Shown in pieces: positions 37,167-45,563 of a stretch of 64,000 nt of DNA. The translations under genes and the position numbers were made by a program. Under the pieces are notes generated by a model that saw only the letters and a program-made list of their open reading frames with translations, did no database searches and had not been told where the DNA came from. The stretch comes from Halioglobus sp. (GTDB lineage: Bacteria; Pseudomonadota; Gammaproteobacteria; Pseudomonadales; Halieaceae): assembly GCA_028825045.1 (NCBI GenBank), contig JAPKAY010000008.1, forward strand, positions 1 to 64,000, written 5' to 3'. Every line of letters begins with the position of its first letter. Within the stretch, counting starts at the first letter, position 1.

Positions 37167-38240
37167 ATGGCTGCCAATACCCAAGCCGCGGCGAATAAAT
37201 CAACAGCTGCAAAAAAGAAATCTTCAACGCGTAAACGACCCGCAGCGCAGGAAAAAAAGTCCACGGCCAAGCGAGCTAGCGGGCAGAGAAAATCTGCAGC
37301 CGGGCTCAAGGACAGATCGGCAAGTACCGCTGGACCGCACTCAGAGCTGCAGAAAAATTCCGCAGAACAGCCGCTGATGAAGGCGTTACGCGCGGAGCAT
37401 CGGCACATGGGAACAGTGATGCAATTGTTCCTGGAACAACTCAAGTTAATTGAGAACGGAGAGCTGGTCGATACTCACGTGGTGTACGAGATCATGCACT
37501 ACATGGTGACCTGGCCGGATCGCTTTCACCATCCGCGAGAGGATTTGATTTACTTGCGGGCTGTGGAAGTCGACTTCCGGGCTTTCGATGATGTAGACAC
37601 CCTGCAGCGGGATCACGATCACACTGCGAAACGTGGACGGGCGGTGTTGCGTGACATCGAGCGCTGGCGACGGGGTGAAGTCTCAGGAAAGGCCGTGGTT
37701 AATAACGGTCGGGACTATGTAGATCATATCTATGAGCATATGAATGTAGAGGAGAAACTGGTTTTTCCGCGCATTGAAGCCGCGCTATCAGCCAGTGACT
37801 GGCGCGAATTGGCAGAAGATGACGAGTTACAGGAGGTTGCCGATTCGGTTTTTGGGCCCAGAGTGCAGCGAGAATTTCGCAATCTTACACGCAAGTTGCG
37901 TCGCAGCCTGCGACGCTCAGTGGAGCGTGGAACCCTGGTAGAATGGATTGGTGTCGAGGCCTTTATGGAGTCGCTGGACGTGGTTTCCATCGCTTATGAG
38001 TCTGCTGCTGGCACTGCGGGCGATCACCTGCGAGGGGCCGTGCGGGATGCGTTCGAATACGCCAAAAAAGATCCCATGTCCGCTCCCCTGCGCTGCGCGG
38101 CTAACAACACCAGGGTCGCCTTTCGACTCCTTGGCGATGTGTTTGATATCTCACGTGAAACGCTCGATGATTTGTCCAGGGTCAACCGGGAACGTATTGA
38201 TCGGATTCGACTATTGGATCGGGAGGCGTTTCGAAGCTGA
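37167..38240 (+). CDS. Hemerythrin-like protein with a lysine-rich N-terminal tail
   Basis: The 357-residue protein starts at ATG 37167, set by AGAAGGAG 8 bases upstream; an in-frame TTG at 37137 is less likely. Residues about 1-65 are low-complexity and very basic (Lys, Arg, Ala, Ser), recalling histone-H1-like bacterial tails that bind DNA or polyanions. Residues about 70-220 hold an HHE hemerythrin-type bundle with H-R-H-M-G, F-H-H-P-R-E-D, D-H-D-H-T and H-M-N-V-E-E metal-ligand candidates. These proteins bind di-iron and sense or handle O2, NO or iron. The C-terminal 130 residues are helical and unrecognised. The 3' end overlaps the convergent ABC transporter gene by 59 bases. Confidence 0.8.
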   Translation: MAANTQAAANKSTAAKKKSSTRKRPAAQEKKSTAKRASGQRKSAAGLKDRSASTAGPHSELQKNSAEQPLMKALRAEHRHMGTVMQLFLEQLKLIENGELVDTHVVYEIMHYMVTWPDRFHHPREDLIYLRAVEVDFRAFDDVDTLQRDHDHTAKRGRAVLRDIERWRRGEVSGKAVVNNGRDYVDHIYEHMNVEEKLVFPRIEAALSASDWRELAEDDELQEVADSVFGPRVQREFRNLTRKLRRSLRRSVERGTLVEWIGVEAFMESLDVVSIAYESAAGTAGDHLRGAVRDAFEYAKKDPMSAPLRCAANNTRVAFRLLGDVFDISRETLDDLSRVNRERIDRIRLLDREAFRS

Positions 38241-39999
38241 CCTGGGGGTCGCGGAACTGCAGGCTTGCCAGTCGCGCGTAGAGAGCGCAGTCGCGCAGTA
38301 GTTGTTCGTGAGTGCCGGTCGCAATCACTCGCCCCTCTTCCAGCACCGCGATATTATCAGCGTGCAATATAGTGGACAGGCGATGGGCGATAATGACAGT
38401 GGTGCGATTTTGCATCAGTTCCTCAAGAGCCAGTTGCACCTGGTGCTCACTCTCTGTGTCAAGCGCACTGGTAGCTTCGTCCAGCAGTAGAATTTTTGGA
38501 TCGTTGAGAATTGCCCTAGCCAGTGCGACCCGCTGGCGTTGTCCGCCGGACAAACGCACGCCCATCTCACCTAAATGGCTGGCATAGCCATCGGGCAACG
38601 CGCAAATAAATTCATGAGCATGGGCAGCCCGCGCTGCAGCCTCAACCTCTTGATCAGAAGCATCCAATTTTCCGTATGCGATGTTATAGCGCACGTCGCC
38701 GGTAAACAGGGCCGGTTGTTGAGGCACCAGTGCAATATGGTTGCGCATGTCTTTAAGTCCCATCTCGCGAATATCCTGCCCGTCGAGCAGAATACGCCCC
38801 TCTTGCGGGTCATAGAAACGCAATAACAACTCGAATACGGTGGACTTTCCCGCACCGGAGGGACCCACCAATGCCAGGCATTTGCCCGACTCTATGCGTA
38901 AGGTGAAATCCTGCAGTGCAGCTTGCTTGGGCCGAGTTGGATAGTAGAAAGAGATATCATCCATGCGCAATTCCGGCTGCACACTGGTTGTTGTTTCGAC
39001 GACCGTTCCCGGATCGACAATAAGACTGTCAGTATTGATTAACTCGATAAGCCGTTCTGCCGCGCCGGCGGCCCGCTGTAGGTCACCCCACACTTCAGAG
39101 ATAGTCGCCACCCCACTGCCCACCATGATGGCATAAAAGACAAAAGCACCCAGCTCACCGCCGCTCATACTGCCGCTGATAACATCCTGCCCGCCTTCCC
39201 ATAACATTCCGGACATGCCAACGAACAACAACAGGATCGCCCCGCAAATGAGCATCGACCGCTGCCAGATGCGACGGCGTGCAATTTCAAATGCACGCTC
39301 TACTTCGCGATTAAAGGCCTCTGATTCAAACTGCTCGCGGGTATAACTTTGCACGATGCGGATGTTCTGAATGACTTCGCCGGCATAACTACCGACACTG
39401 GCAATGCTGTCCTGGCTTTGGTTGGAGAGTTTTCTCACACGGCGGCCAAATACCAGGATGGGTAACAGCACCAGCGGGACCCCCAGTGCAATGATCAAGC
39501 TGAGCTTAAGATTGGTGATAAACATCATCACCAGTGCGCCAGTGGTGGTCAGGCTGCTGCGCAGCGCCATACTGAAAGAAGAACCGATTATAGTTTGTAG
39601 CAGTGTCGTATCAGTGGTCAGACGCGACATGATCTCAAGACTACGATTGGTTTCAAAAAATCCAGGATGCAGACGCACGACGTTGTCGAACACTTGTTTT
39701 CGGATGTCTGCGCTGATTCGCTCCCCCAGCCAGGAGACCAGATAAAACCGCACAAACGTACCCACCGCCATAGCCGCGGCAATACTGATAAGCAGGACGA
39801 TTGCGCTTTTCAAGTCCGCACGCGTGCCGCCGCCAAAGCCCTGGTCGATCAACACCTGCAGGCCGCGACCCAGCGATAGCGTCGCGCCGGCAGTGAACAA
39901 CAGCGCGATGCTTGCTCCTACAAGACGTAATTTGTATTGCGACAGCAGGCGAATGATTGGCAGGAGCGCCCCCATTCCTTTTTTTGCACGTGAGGACAT
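38182..39999 (-). CDS. ABC exporter, MsbA/ABCB type
   Basis: A 605-residue half-transporter. Six membrane helices (about 20-310) are followed by the nucleotide-binding domain: Walker A G-P-S-G-A-G-K-S-T, the Q-loop around V-P-Q-Q-P, signature L-S-G-G-Q-R-Q-R, Walker B I-L-L-L-D-E-A-T-S-A-L-D and the H-loop I-I-A-H-R. This group exports lipids, peptides or hydrophobic compounds; the substrate cannot be told from sequence. The last 58 codon bases before the stop overlap the hemerythrin-like gene on the other strand. Confidence 0.88.
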   Translation of the reverse strand: MSSRAKKGMGALLPIIRLLSQYKLRLVGASIALLFTAGATLSLGRGLQVLIDQGFGGGTRADLKSAIVLLISIAAAMAVGTFVRFYLVSWLGERISADIRKQVFDNVVRLHPGFFETNRSLEIMSRLTTDTTLLQTIIGSSFSMALRSSLTTTGALVMMFITNLKLSLIIALGVPLVLLPILVFGRRVRKLSNQSQDSIASVGSYAGEVIQNIRIVQSYTREQFESEAFNREVERAFEIARRRIWQRSMLICGAILLLFVGMSGMLWEGGQDVISGSMSGGELGAFVFYAIMVGSGVATISEVWGDLQRAAGAAERLIELINTDSLIVDPGTVVETTTSVQPELRMDDISFYYPTRPKQAALQDFTLRIESGKCLALVGPSGAGKSTVFELLLRFYDPQEGRILLDGQDIREMGLKDMRNHIALVPQQPALFTGDVRYNIAYGKLDASDQEVEAAARAAHAHEFICALPDGYASHLGEMGVRLSGGQRQRVALARAILNDPKILLLDEATSALDTESEHQVQLALEELMQNRTTVIIAHRLSTILHADNIAVLEEGRVIATGTHEQLLRDCALYARLASLQFRDPQVSFETPPDPIVESDQYVPG

Positions 40000-40217
40000 C
40001 AGCTGAGTCTATCGGGGCGGTATTTGAGCTGTCCCTTGGAGTATGCAGTGGTGCTTGGATCAATAGAATTGACTACAGTGAGTTTCATGGCGTGGTTCCG
40101 TGGAGAGGTAACTGCTTCGTGATAGTGTAATTGCTCTGTGGCTTGATTGATATCGAGCAGAAAAAGGTTCTTGCCTAGCTTGAATGATATGACACTTGGA
40201 CTTAAGGAGATTGAAAC

Positions 40218-40331
40218 ATGTATTTATCGATAGGGCCGTCTGTCGACAGTGGTGTTGCGAGCGAGCCTGCACCTTCAGAGCTTGCCCCGCCTCATCGGGT
40301 ATGTGGGTTTTTTGACGTATCCCGGCGATAA
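40218..40331 (+). CDS. Candidate small protein, 37 residues, inside the inverted repeat
   Basis: The frame starts M-Y-L-S-I-G-P-S at an ATG in the left arm, 8 bases after AAGGAG, and ends at TAA in the right arm. It is Pro/Ser-rich in the middle, has one Cys, and no membrane segment or known family. The spacing of the ribosome-binding site is good, but nothing proves expression. I call it only because its boundaries coincide with the repeat arms. Confidence 0.35.
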   Translation: MYLSIGPSVDSGVASEPAPSELAPPHRVCGFFDVSRR

Positions 40332-40337
40332 ATACAT
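40275..40337 (-). CDS. Candidate small peptide, 20 residues, opposite strand of the inverted repeat
   Basis: Mirror of the plus-strand frame: GGAGG 7 bases before an ATG in the right arm, and the same first four residues M-Y-L-S because the arms are identical. It then diverges to a basic peptide (P-G-Y-V-K-K-P) and stops at TGA. If both are translated they overlap antisense. Expression is unproven. Confidence 0.3.
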   Translation of the reverse strand: MYLSPGYVKKPTYPMRRGKL

Positions 40338-40400
40338 GTTTAAACCTCCGCCACACAACTGAAATTCGAACTGACTATTAGGAAAACGGGGTAAGTGGTT

Positions 40401-41159
40401 ATGGGTGAAAAATTCAAAGATAAAGTGGTAATCGTCACTGGCGGCAGTCGCGGTCTCGGTCGCGCTATGTCACTCGGGTTTGCCCGCGAAGGTGCCCATG
40501 TAGTCGTAGCCAGTCGCAAAATTGAAAACTGCCAGGCAGTTGTCGCGGCTATCGAAGCCGAGGGCGGAAAAGCGTTGGCTCAGGCCGTCCACATGGGTGA
40601 CATCGCCGATTGCGATGCGCTGATTAAAGCAGCCTACAGACACTTTGGCGGCGTGGATGTGCTGGTTAACAATGCCGGCATCAACGTTGCTCTGGGGCCT
40701 CTGTCGGATATTGCACCTGCCGCCTTTGACAAAATGGTGGATGTCAACTTGAAGGGCCCCTGGTACCTGGCGTCGAGATTGGCACCGCGCATGGGTGAGC
40801 AGGGCGGTGGCTGTGTTATCAATGTACTGTCTGTGGCTGCACTGTGCACTCCAGCATATTCTGGTATCTACGCTGCGACGAAAGCAGCACTGAAGGCACT
40901 CACCGAAGTCATGGCGCAGGAGTGGGCGAGCTGGAACATTCGGGTCAACGCGCTGGCCCCCGGAAGTTATCACTCTGACCTGACTGACGGCGCGATCGCT
41001 GCTCTACCTGAATATGCGACTGGTATGGTAGATGCGGCACTGATACCGCGCGTGGCGGAGACCGAGGAAATTCTCAATCCGGTTTTTTATCTGGCCTCAG
41101 AGAGCTTTACTACGGGTATAACACTGGTCGCCGACGGCGGCTTGATGGCCAAGCGTTAG
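40401..41159 (+). CDS. SDR-family NAD(P)-dependent oxidoreductase
   Basis: A 252-residue classical short-chain dehydrogenase. The cofactor loop is T-G-G-S-R-G-L-G, the central motif N-N-A-G, and the active site combines the Ser of N-V-L-S-V with Y-A-A-T-K. The C-terminal end D-G-G-L resembles 3-oxoacyl-ACP reductase-like enzymes. Arg following the first strand hints at NADP preference. The substrate is unknown. ATG 40401 is preferred over GTG 40395. Its 3' end overlaps tatC by 4 bases in convergent orientation. Confidence 0.9.
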   Translation: MGEKFKDKVVIVTGGSRGLGRAMSLGFAREGAHVVVASRKIENCQAVVAAIEAEGGKALAQAVHMGDIADCDALIKAAYRHFGGVDVLVNNAGINVALGPLSDIAPAAFDKMVDVNLKGPWYLASRLAPRMGEQGGGCVINVLSVAALCTPAYSGIYAATKAALKALTEVMAQEWASWNIRVNALAPGSYHSDLTDGAIAALPEYATGMVDAALIPRVAETEEILNPVFYLASESFTTGITLVADGGLMAKR

Positions 41160-41908
41160 TCATTGGATTGTCTTGCAGAGCGGCGCTGCATCAGGCGTCC
41201 GCAATAGACCCCGACCTCAAACAGTAGCCACATGGGAATCGCCAGCATAGATTGAGAAATGATGTCCGGCGGGGTTAGTAGCATGCCAAAAATAAAGCAG
41301 CCAACGATGATATAGGGGCGTTTTTTGGCGAGTGCCTCCGGCGTGGTGATGCCAGCCCAAATCATTAGAATTGCGGCGATCGGAATTTCAAAGGCCAGCC
41401 CAAATGCAAAAAACAATTTGAGTACGAAATCCAGGTAGCTGTTGATATCGGTCATTATGGTGATGTCATCAGGCGCGACGCTGGTAAAAAACGTGAATAT
41501 AAGTGGAAAGACAGCGTAGTACGCGAAGGCGGCGCCAGCGTAAAAAAGTAGAACGCTCGAAGCCAGTAGTGGAATGGCTAAGCGTTTTTCATGGCGGTAC
41601 ATACCCGGCGCGATAAAGCTCCAGACCTGGTACAACACATAAGGCATGGCCAAAAAAACGGCTGCTACCAGACTCAGTTTGAAGGGAGTGAAGAAGGGCG
41701 AGGCGACTTCGGTTGCTATCATGCTGGCACCAGGAGGCAGTATGGACCGCAGTGGCTCTGATACGAAGGCGTAGATGTCATTGGCGAAAGGAAACAAACA
41801 AATAAACATCACTAAAATCGCTAAAAGGGCACGCAGTAGCTTGTCGCGCAATTCGGTGAGGTGTGTAACCAGTGGTAGTGGCTGATCGACCGATTCAGGC
41901 TCGCTCAT
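41156..41908 (-). CDS. tatC: Sec-independent translocase subunit TatC
   Basis: TatC is the six-helix core of the twin-arginine translocon and recognises the RR signal peptide. The 250-residue protein has the family N-terminus with L-V-T-H-L-T-E-L-R-D and later the conserved F-E-I-P-I and G-I-T-T-P-E. The ATG overlaps the tatB stop by 4 bases. It closes the ubiEJB-hisIE-tatABC run. Confidence 0.96.
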   Translation of the reverse strand: MSEPESVDQPLPLVTHLTELRDKLLRALLAILVMFICLFPFANDIYAFVSEPLRSILPPGASMIATEVASPFFTPFKLSLVAAVFLAMPYVLYQVWSFIAPGMYRHEKRLAIPLLASSVLLFYAGAAFAYYAVFPLIFTFFTSVAPDDITIMTDINSYLDFVLKLFFAFGLAFEIPIAAILMIWAGITTPEALAKKRPYIIVGCFIFGMLLTPPDIISQSMLAIPMWLLFEVGVYCGRLMQRRSARQSND

Positions 41909-42234
41909 TCGGCTTTATTTTCCGTTTGATTCTCTTGTTGCTCACCAGAGCGGGTGTCTTCGGGAGTCGCCCATGAATCGGCAGTACTTTTTAGTTCGTG
42001 ACCGATAGCTTGCGTGTCGTCCTTCAATTTTTCCCCGGTCTGTCGCAACTCCTTCATGATTGAATCGTTATGAAGTTCCTGCTGCACTTCATGTTTGATT
42101 TCATTAAAGCCTCGCCTGATTCGATTTAGCCACAGGCTAGCCGTGCGCACCGCCTCGGGTAGGCGTTCTGGCCCAATAACGAGAAGGCCAACGACCCCAA
42201 TGATGATGAGCTCGGCAAATCCTATATCGAACAT
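41905..42234 (-). CDS. tatB: Sec-independent translocase subunit TatB
   Basis: TatB pairs with TatC to bind twin-arginine substrates. The 109-residue protein has a single N-terminal membrane helix starting M-F-D-I-G-F-A-E-L, the hinge G-P-E-R-L-P, an amphipathic helix and a polar Glu/Gln-rich tail. The F-D-I-G-F start and the G-P-E-R hinge distinguish it from TatA. Confidence 0.95.
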   Translation of the reverse strand: MFDIGFAELIIIGVVGLLVIGPERLPEAVRTASLWLNRIRRGFNEIKHEVQQELHNDSIMKELRQTGEKLKDDTQAIGHELKSTADSWATPEDTRSGEQQENQTENKAE

Positions 42235-42241
42235 TTAGCGG

Positions 42242-42457
42242 TTACTTTTCTTTGGCGCCGTTGTCTGCAGCATCGTCGGGCTCTGTGTCATCTCCCGGCT
42301 GAGGTGTTTCGCCATCGTCTGCCATGCTATTGCGAAATCCCTTTACCGCGCTACCTAAGTCGCCGCCCAGCGTGCGTAGTCGTTTGGTGCCAAACAACAT
42401 GATCACAATCGCCAGGACGATTAATAATTGCCAGATACTGATTCCACCGATTCCCAT
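42242..42457 (-). CDS. tatA: Sec-independent translocase subunit TatA
   Basis: TatA oligomerises to form the transport path of the twin-arginine system. The 71-residue protein has one membrane helix (about 7-22), the conserved L-F-G-T-K hinge, an amphipathic helix and an acidic tail. A good ribosome-binding site (AGGAGAG) precedes the ATG. It lies 37 bases after hisE. Confidence 0.95.
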   Translation of the reverse strand: MGIGGISIWQLLIVLAIVIMLFGTKRLRTLGGDLGSAVKGFRNSMADDGETPQPGDDTEPDDAADNGAKEK

Positions 42458-42494
42458 TGCTCTCTCCTACTGTTCGTTCACTGTTGACAGCTCT

Positions 42495-42824
42495 TCAGTT
42501 GCCACGTGCTGCCTTTTCGTCAAGCCCGGAAATGCCAAATCGCTCGCTCAGGCATTTCAATACGTCATCTAAATCCAGGTCCAGATGAGATAGCATCACC
42601 ATAGTGTGAAACCATAAGTCCGCTATTTCGCCAACGACGGCTGTGCGATCACCGCCCGCCTCCGCATCCTTCGCTGCTAGAATAACTTCGGTAGCCTCCT
42701 CGCCCACTTTTTCAAGGATCTTGTTCAGGCCTTTGTGGTGGAGGCTTGCTACATAAGATTGTTCCGGGTCAGTGCCCTTGCGCGCGGCGAGGGTGGTTTC
42801 CAGTTGTGTCAGCACGTCACTCAT
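42495..42824 (-). CDS. hisE: Phosphoribosyl-ATP pyrophosphatase
   Basis: HisE hydrolyses phosphoribosyl-ATP to phosphoribosyl-AMP, the second histidine-biosynthetic step. The 109-residue all-alpha protein has the MazG-like metal motif E-K-V-G-E-E-A-T-E and the later G-E-I-A-D-L-W-F-H. In this organism HisE and HisI are separate proteins, unlike the fused enteric enzyme. The start overlaps the hisI stop by 4 bases. Confidence 0.95.
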   Translation of the reverse strand: MSDVLTQLETTLAARKGTDPEQSYVASLHHKGLNKILEKVGEEATEVILAAKDAEAGGDRTAVVGEIADLWFHTMVMLSHLDLDLDDVLKCLSERFGISGLDEKAARGN

Positions 42825-43222
42825 GGTTTATTCCCGTAAATGTCTTCAGGTGCTTTAATCACGTCGTCGGTGACGCTCCATGCGCCATTTTCAATTCGCT
42901 GGTAAAAACAACTGCGTCTGCCAGTGTGACAGGCAATGCCACCTATTTGTTCAACTTTCATCAGCACTGTGTCCGCATCGCAGTCGATACGCAACTCTTT
43001 CAGGTGCTGTATGTGACCTGATTCCTCTCCTTTGCGCCATAGCGCCTGCCGCGAACGCGACCAGTAAATAGCGCGACCCTCGCTGAGAGTCAACTGCAGA
43101 GCATTGCTGTTCATCCAGGCCAGCATCAGTACTTCGCCGGACTCCCAGTCCTGGGCGATGACAGGGACTAGCCCCTGCTCGTTCCATTTGATGTCTTGCG
43201 CCAGCGCACTGGGCTCAGTCAT
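42821..43222 (-). CDS. hisI: Phosphoribosyl-AMP cyclohydrolase
   Basis: HisI opens the adenine ring of phosphoribosyl-AMP, the third histidine-biosynthetic step, using zinc. ATG 43222 (M-T-E-P-S-A) with GGGAG 6 bases upstream gives 133 residues; an upstream ATG at 43270 is unsupported. Zinc and metal sites are C-D-A-D and [19 protein letters not shown] is also present. The gene sits between ubiB and hisE, as in Pseudomonas. Confidence 0.95.
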   Translation of the reverse strand: MTEPSALAQDIKWNEQGLVPVIAQDWESGEVLMLAWMNSNALQLTLSEGRAIYWSRSRQALWRKGEESGHIQHLKELRIDCDADTVLMKVEQIGGIACHTGRRSCFYQRIENGAWSVTDDVIKAPEDIYGNKP

Positions 43223-43276
43223 GTTTGTCTCCCGCAGAGTCGCATTATGGCACAGGGCGCTTTGGGGCACATATGT

Positions 43277-44917
43277 TCAGCGGTTCCTGGGCCATATCAG
43301 GCCCAGGCCCAGTGCAGCCAACAACCAGCTAGCCGGGGGGATAGCGGCGGCGTATTGCCGGATGTCGGGAATGGCGATTGCAACGGCAGCGATGCAAACA
43401 ATAGCACCAACAATATGGCGTCGCCGTTTGGCCACAATCAGTCCTTGCTCTAGCTTGTCGTTAGACGCCTCTGCGTGTACTGGCTTGCGGCGGCTAGAAT
43501 CCCGGGATTGTTGCAGGTTTTCCAGCGCAGCTTCTGATAGCTGTGGCAATTGCTCTATCCAGGAAGGTGCCTGGCGCTGCAGGCGCTTGAGGAGTGCTTG
43601 TGGTGAGTAGCGCTGCTGTACCCAGTCTTCCAAAAACGGTTGCGCTGTGTCCCACAAGTTGAGATCGGGATACAGCTGACGGCCCAGGCCCTCAATGTTT
43701 AACAGGGTTTTTTGTAACAGCACCAGGGAGGGTTGTACTTCCATGTCAAAGCGGCTGGCGGTCTGGAAAAGGTAAACCAGGAGTTGGCCGAAGGATATCT
43801 GGCTGATGGGCCGTTCGAATATAGGTTCACATACAGCGCGCATCGCTGATTCAAAATCCTGCACGCGGGTCTCCGGCGACACCCAGCCGCATTCCACGTG
43901 AAGTTGTGCGACTTCGCGATAGTCGCGGTGAAAAATGCCGAGAAGATTACGTCCCAGATAGTACTGATCGGCGTCCGAGAGACTGCCGATGATGGCGCAG
44001 TCCACACCAATATAAGTGGGGTCAGCAGGGTCGGTAACGTCTACAAAAATATTGCCAGGATGCATGTCTGCGTGGAAGAAACTGTGTTGGAAAACCTGAG
44101 TGAAAAAAATCTCCACGCCGCGCTCGCTGAGCAACTTCAGGTCGGTTCCCTTGGCTCGCAGGGTTTCAACATCAGTAACAGGAATGCCCGATATGCGTTC
44201 CATGGTTAATACGTCGCGACAGGTGTAGTCCCAGTAAACTTCAGGAACATATAGCAGCTTATTGTTCTCGAAATTCCGTCGTAGTTGGCTGGTGTTTGCA
44301 GCTTCTCGGGTCATGTCCAATTCATCAAGGATGACCAGTTCGTAGTCCGAGACGACTTCCACCGCACGCAAACGCTTGCCCTGTGGGTGGTACTTTGTTG
44401 CCAGTTTTGCAAGCGTCAGCATCAGAGCCGTATCTTCACGAATAACAGACTCAATATCGGGGCGGACCACCTTGACCACGACCTGTTCACCACTGTGCAG
44501 GGTGGCGCAATGTACTTGGGCTACGGAAGCCGAGGCCATGGGCGTACTCTCGAAGCTCGCGAACAGCTCAGTGACCGGTTTCCCCAGGGCATGCTCGATA
44601 ATGGCGACGGACTGCTCTTGCGGAAACGGTGGGACACTGTCCTGCAGTTTGGCCAGTTCGTTAGCAATATCCTCAGACAGGAGATCGCGCCGGGTCGATA
44701 ACATTTGGCCGAACTTGATAAACACCGGCCCCAATTCTTCCAGGGCGCGGCGCAGGCGAGCTCCGCGTGATAGATCCGGTACTGCATGCAGGCGCCAGGG
44801 CAAGAGTCCCAGCGCAAACCGAGGTAGCGCGGGAAGTTGTTCGCGGTCAACAAATTCATCCAGGCGGTAGCGACCGATGACCCGCAGAATTTTTGTGAGG
44901 CGCATGGCGCGAGACAT
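43277..44917 (-). CDS. ubiB: Ubiquinone biosynthesis ATPase UbiB
   Basis: UbiB is an atypical membrane-anchored kinase-like ATPase of the ABC1/ADCK family, required for ubiquinone synthesis. The 546 residues show the diagnostic K-F-G-Q in place of a normal N-lobe motif, the Ala-rich nucleotide loop near A-S-V-A-Q-V-H, and the catalytic H-A-D-M-H-P-G-N. Two C-terminal membrane segments (about 500-540) anchor it. It is the third gene of ubiE-ubiJ-ubiB, 3 bases after ubiJ. Confidence 0.95.
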   Translation of the reverse strand: MSRAMRLTKILRVIGRYRLDEFVDREQLPALPRFALGLLPWRLHAVPDLSRGARLRRALEELGPVFIKFGQMLSTRRDLLSEDIANELAKLQDSVPPFPQEQSVAIIEHALGKPVTELFASFESTPMASASVAQVHCATLHSGEQVVVKVVRPDIESVIREDTALMLTLAKLATKYHPQGKRLRAVEVVSDYELVILDELDMTREAANTSQLRRNFENNKLLYVPEVYWDYTCRDVLTMERISGIPVTDVETLRAKGTDLKLLSERGVEIFFTQVFQHSFFHADMHPGNIFVDVTDPADPTYIGVDCAIIGSLSDADQYYLGRNLLGIFHRDYREVAQLHVECGWVSPETRVQDFESAMRAVCEPIFERPISQISFGQLLVYLFQTASRFDMEVQPSLVLLQKTLLNIEGLGRQLYPDLNLWDTAQPFLEDWVQQRYSPQALLKRLQRQAPSWIEQLPQLSEAALENLQQSRDSSRRKPVHAEASNDKLEQGLIVAKRRRHIVGAIVCIAAVAIAIPDIRQYAAAIPPASWLLAALGLGLIWPRNR

Positions 44918-44920
44918 CGG

Positions 44921-45562
44921 TCAGCCCCGCAACATTTGCAGGCGCTGACGCAGGCGCTCTGTGCGAGACTGCAATCGATCCACGCGCAATTCCAACTCAT
45001 GTACATCGCGGTAGAAGTCTTCCACCTCTAGTCGGGGCGGGCTGAGTCGGGCCTCTTCGTGGATGAACTCGTCCAGCTGTCTGCTCAGGCTCGCAGAGGC
45101 CTGTCTGCCCCAGGCGAAGGCGCTGCGTAACATTTGTGCCAGCTGATGTCCGGGAACATCCCCAAGGGTCGCGACCAAAGGTGCCTCCCAGTCCATATTC
45201 AATGTTGCCAGAATTTGTTGCAATTCAATCAGTGGTGCACTGTCGCCTTCCAGTTCCAAACCACCGTTGATTAGGGTGGCTGTCGGATCGTTGGACGTAG
45301 CAAGCTCGGTGAAATCTGATGCCTCGCCTCTCACACTGGTTGTGATTGGGCCAGTGTGGACACCAGCCAGGCGAATGCCCTGCTCACCTGGGTGCAAATA
45401 GATTTCGAAGCTAGGCGCGGTGCAATGCAGTGCAAACACACAATCTTCAAGCCGAGCCAGTTCGTTTTTGCTCTCGGGGGCCAGATCCAGAGCGCGTTTG
45501 AGTGCCGTCTCCAGAGCCGCCAGGGCCGCCGTGTGCAGTGTGGGGTCTGCGGCGCCAGTCAT
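44921..45562 (-). CDS. ubiJ: Ubiquinone biosynthesis accessory factor UbiJ
   Basis: UbiJ binds ubiquinone intermediates and, with UbiK, organises the soluble ubiquinone-synthesis complex. The 213-residue protein has an SCP2-like lipid-binding domain (about 15-115) and a C-terminal coiled coil (about 170-210) that would contact UbiK. Sequence conservation in this family is weak, so the call rests largely on the SCP2-type pattern and its position between ubiE and ubiB. Confidence 0.88.
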   Translation of the reverse strand: MTGAADPTLHTAALAALETALKRALDLAPESKNELARLEDCVFALHCTAPSFEIYLHPGEQGIRLAGVHTGPITTSVRGEASDFTELATSNDPTATLINGGLELEGDSAPLIELQQILATLNMDWEAPLVATLGDVPGHQLAQMLRSAFAWGRQASASLSRQLDEFIHEEARLSPPRLEVEDFYRDVHELELRVDRLQSRTERLRQRLQMLRG

Positions 45563-45563
45563 T

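Larger units (their letters stand above)
40214..40341. repeat. Perfect 16-bp inverted repeat enclosing 96 bases
   Basis: AAACATGTATTTATCG (40214-40229) is exactly reversed and complemented at 40326-40341. Each arm contains an ATG reading outward-to-inward, and each is preceded by a ribosome-binding-like sequence on its own strand: AAGGAG 8 bases before the left ATG, GGAGG 7 bases before the right ATG. No flanking target duplication is visible. Candidates are an invertible switch, a small mobile element or a very stable RNA hairpin. Confidence 0.75.
40000..40400. other. Intergenic region carrying an inverted-repeat element
   Basis: About 400 bases between the ABC exporter and the SDR gene, with starts on each side pointing outward. 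The right half contains a perfect 16-base inverted repeat and two opposing small open frames (separate entries). The left half (40000-40200) shows nothing I can name. A longer minus-strand frame (40060-40356) has no recognised similarity. Confidence 0.5.

Noticed and set aside
40060..40356. 98-codon minus-strand open frame spanning the inverted-repeat element
   Set aside because: No family resemblance and no good ribosome-binding site; its codons run through both repeat arms, so it is probably a shadow.
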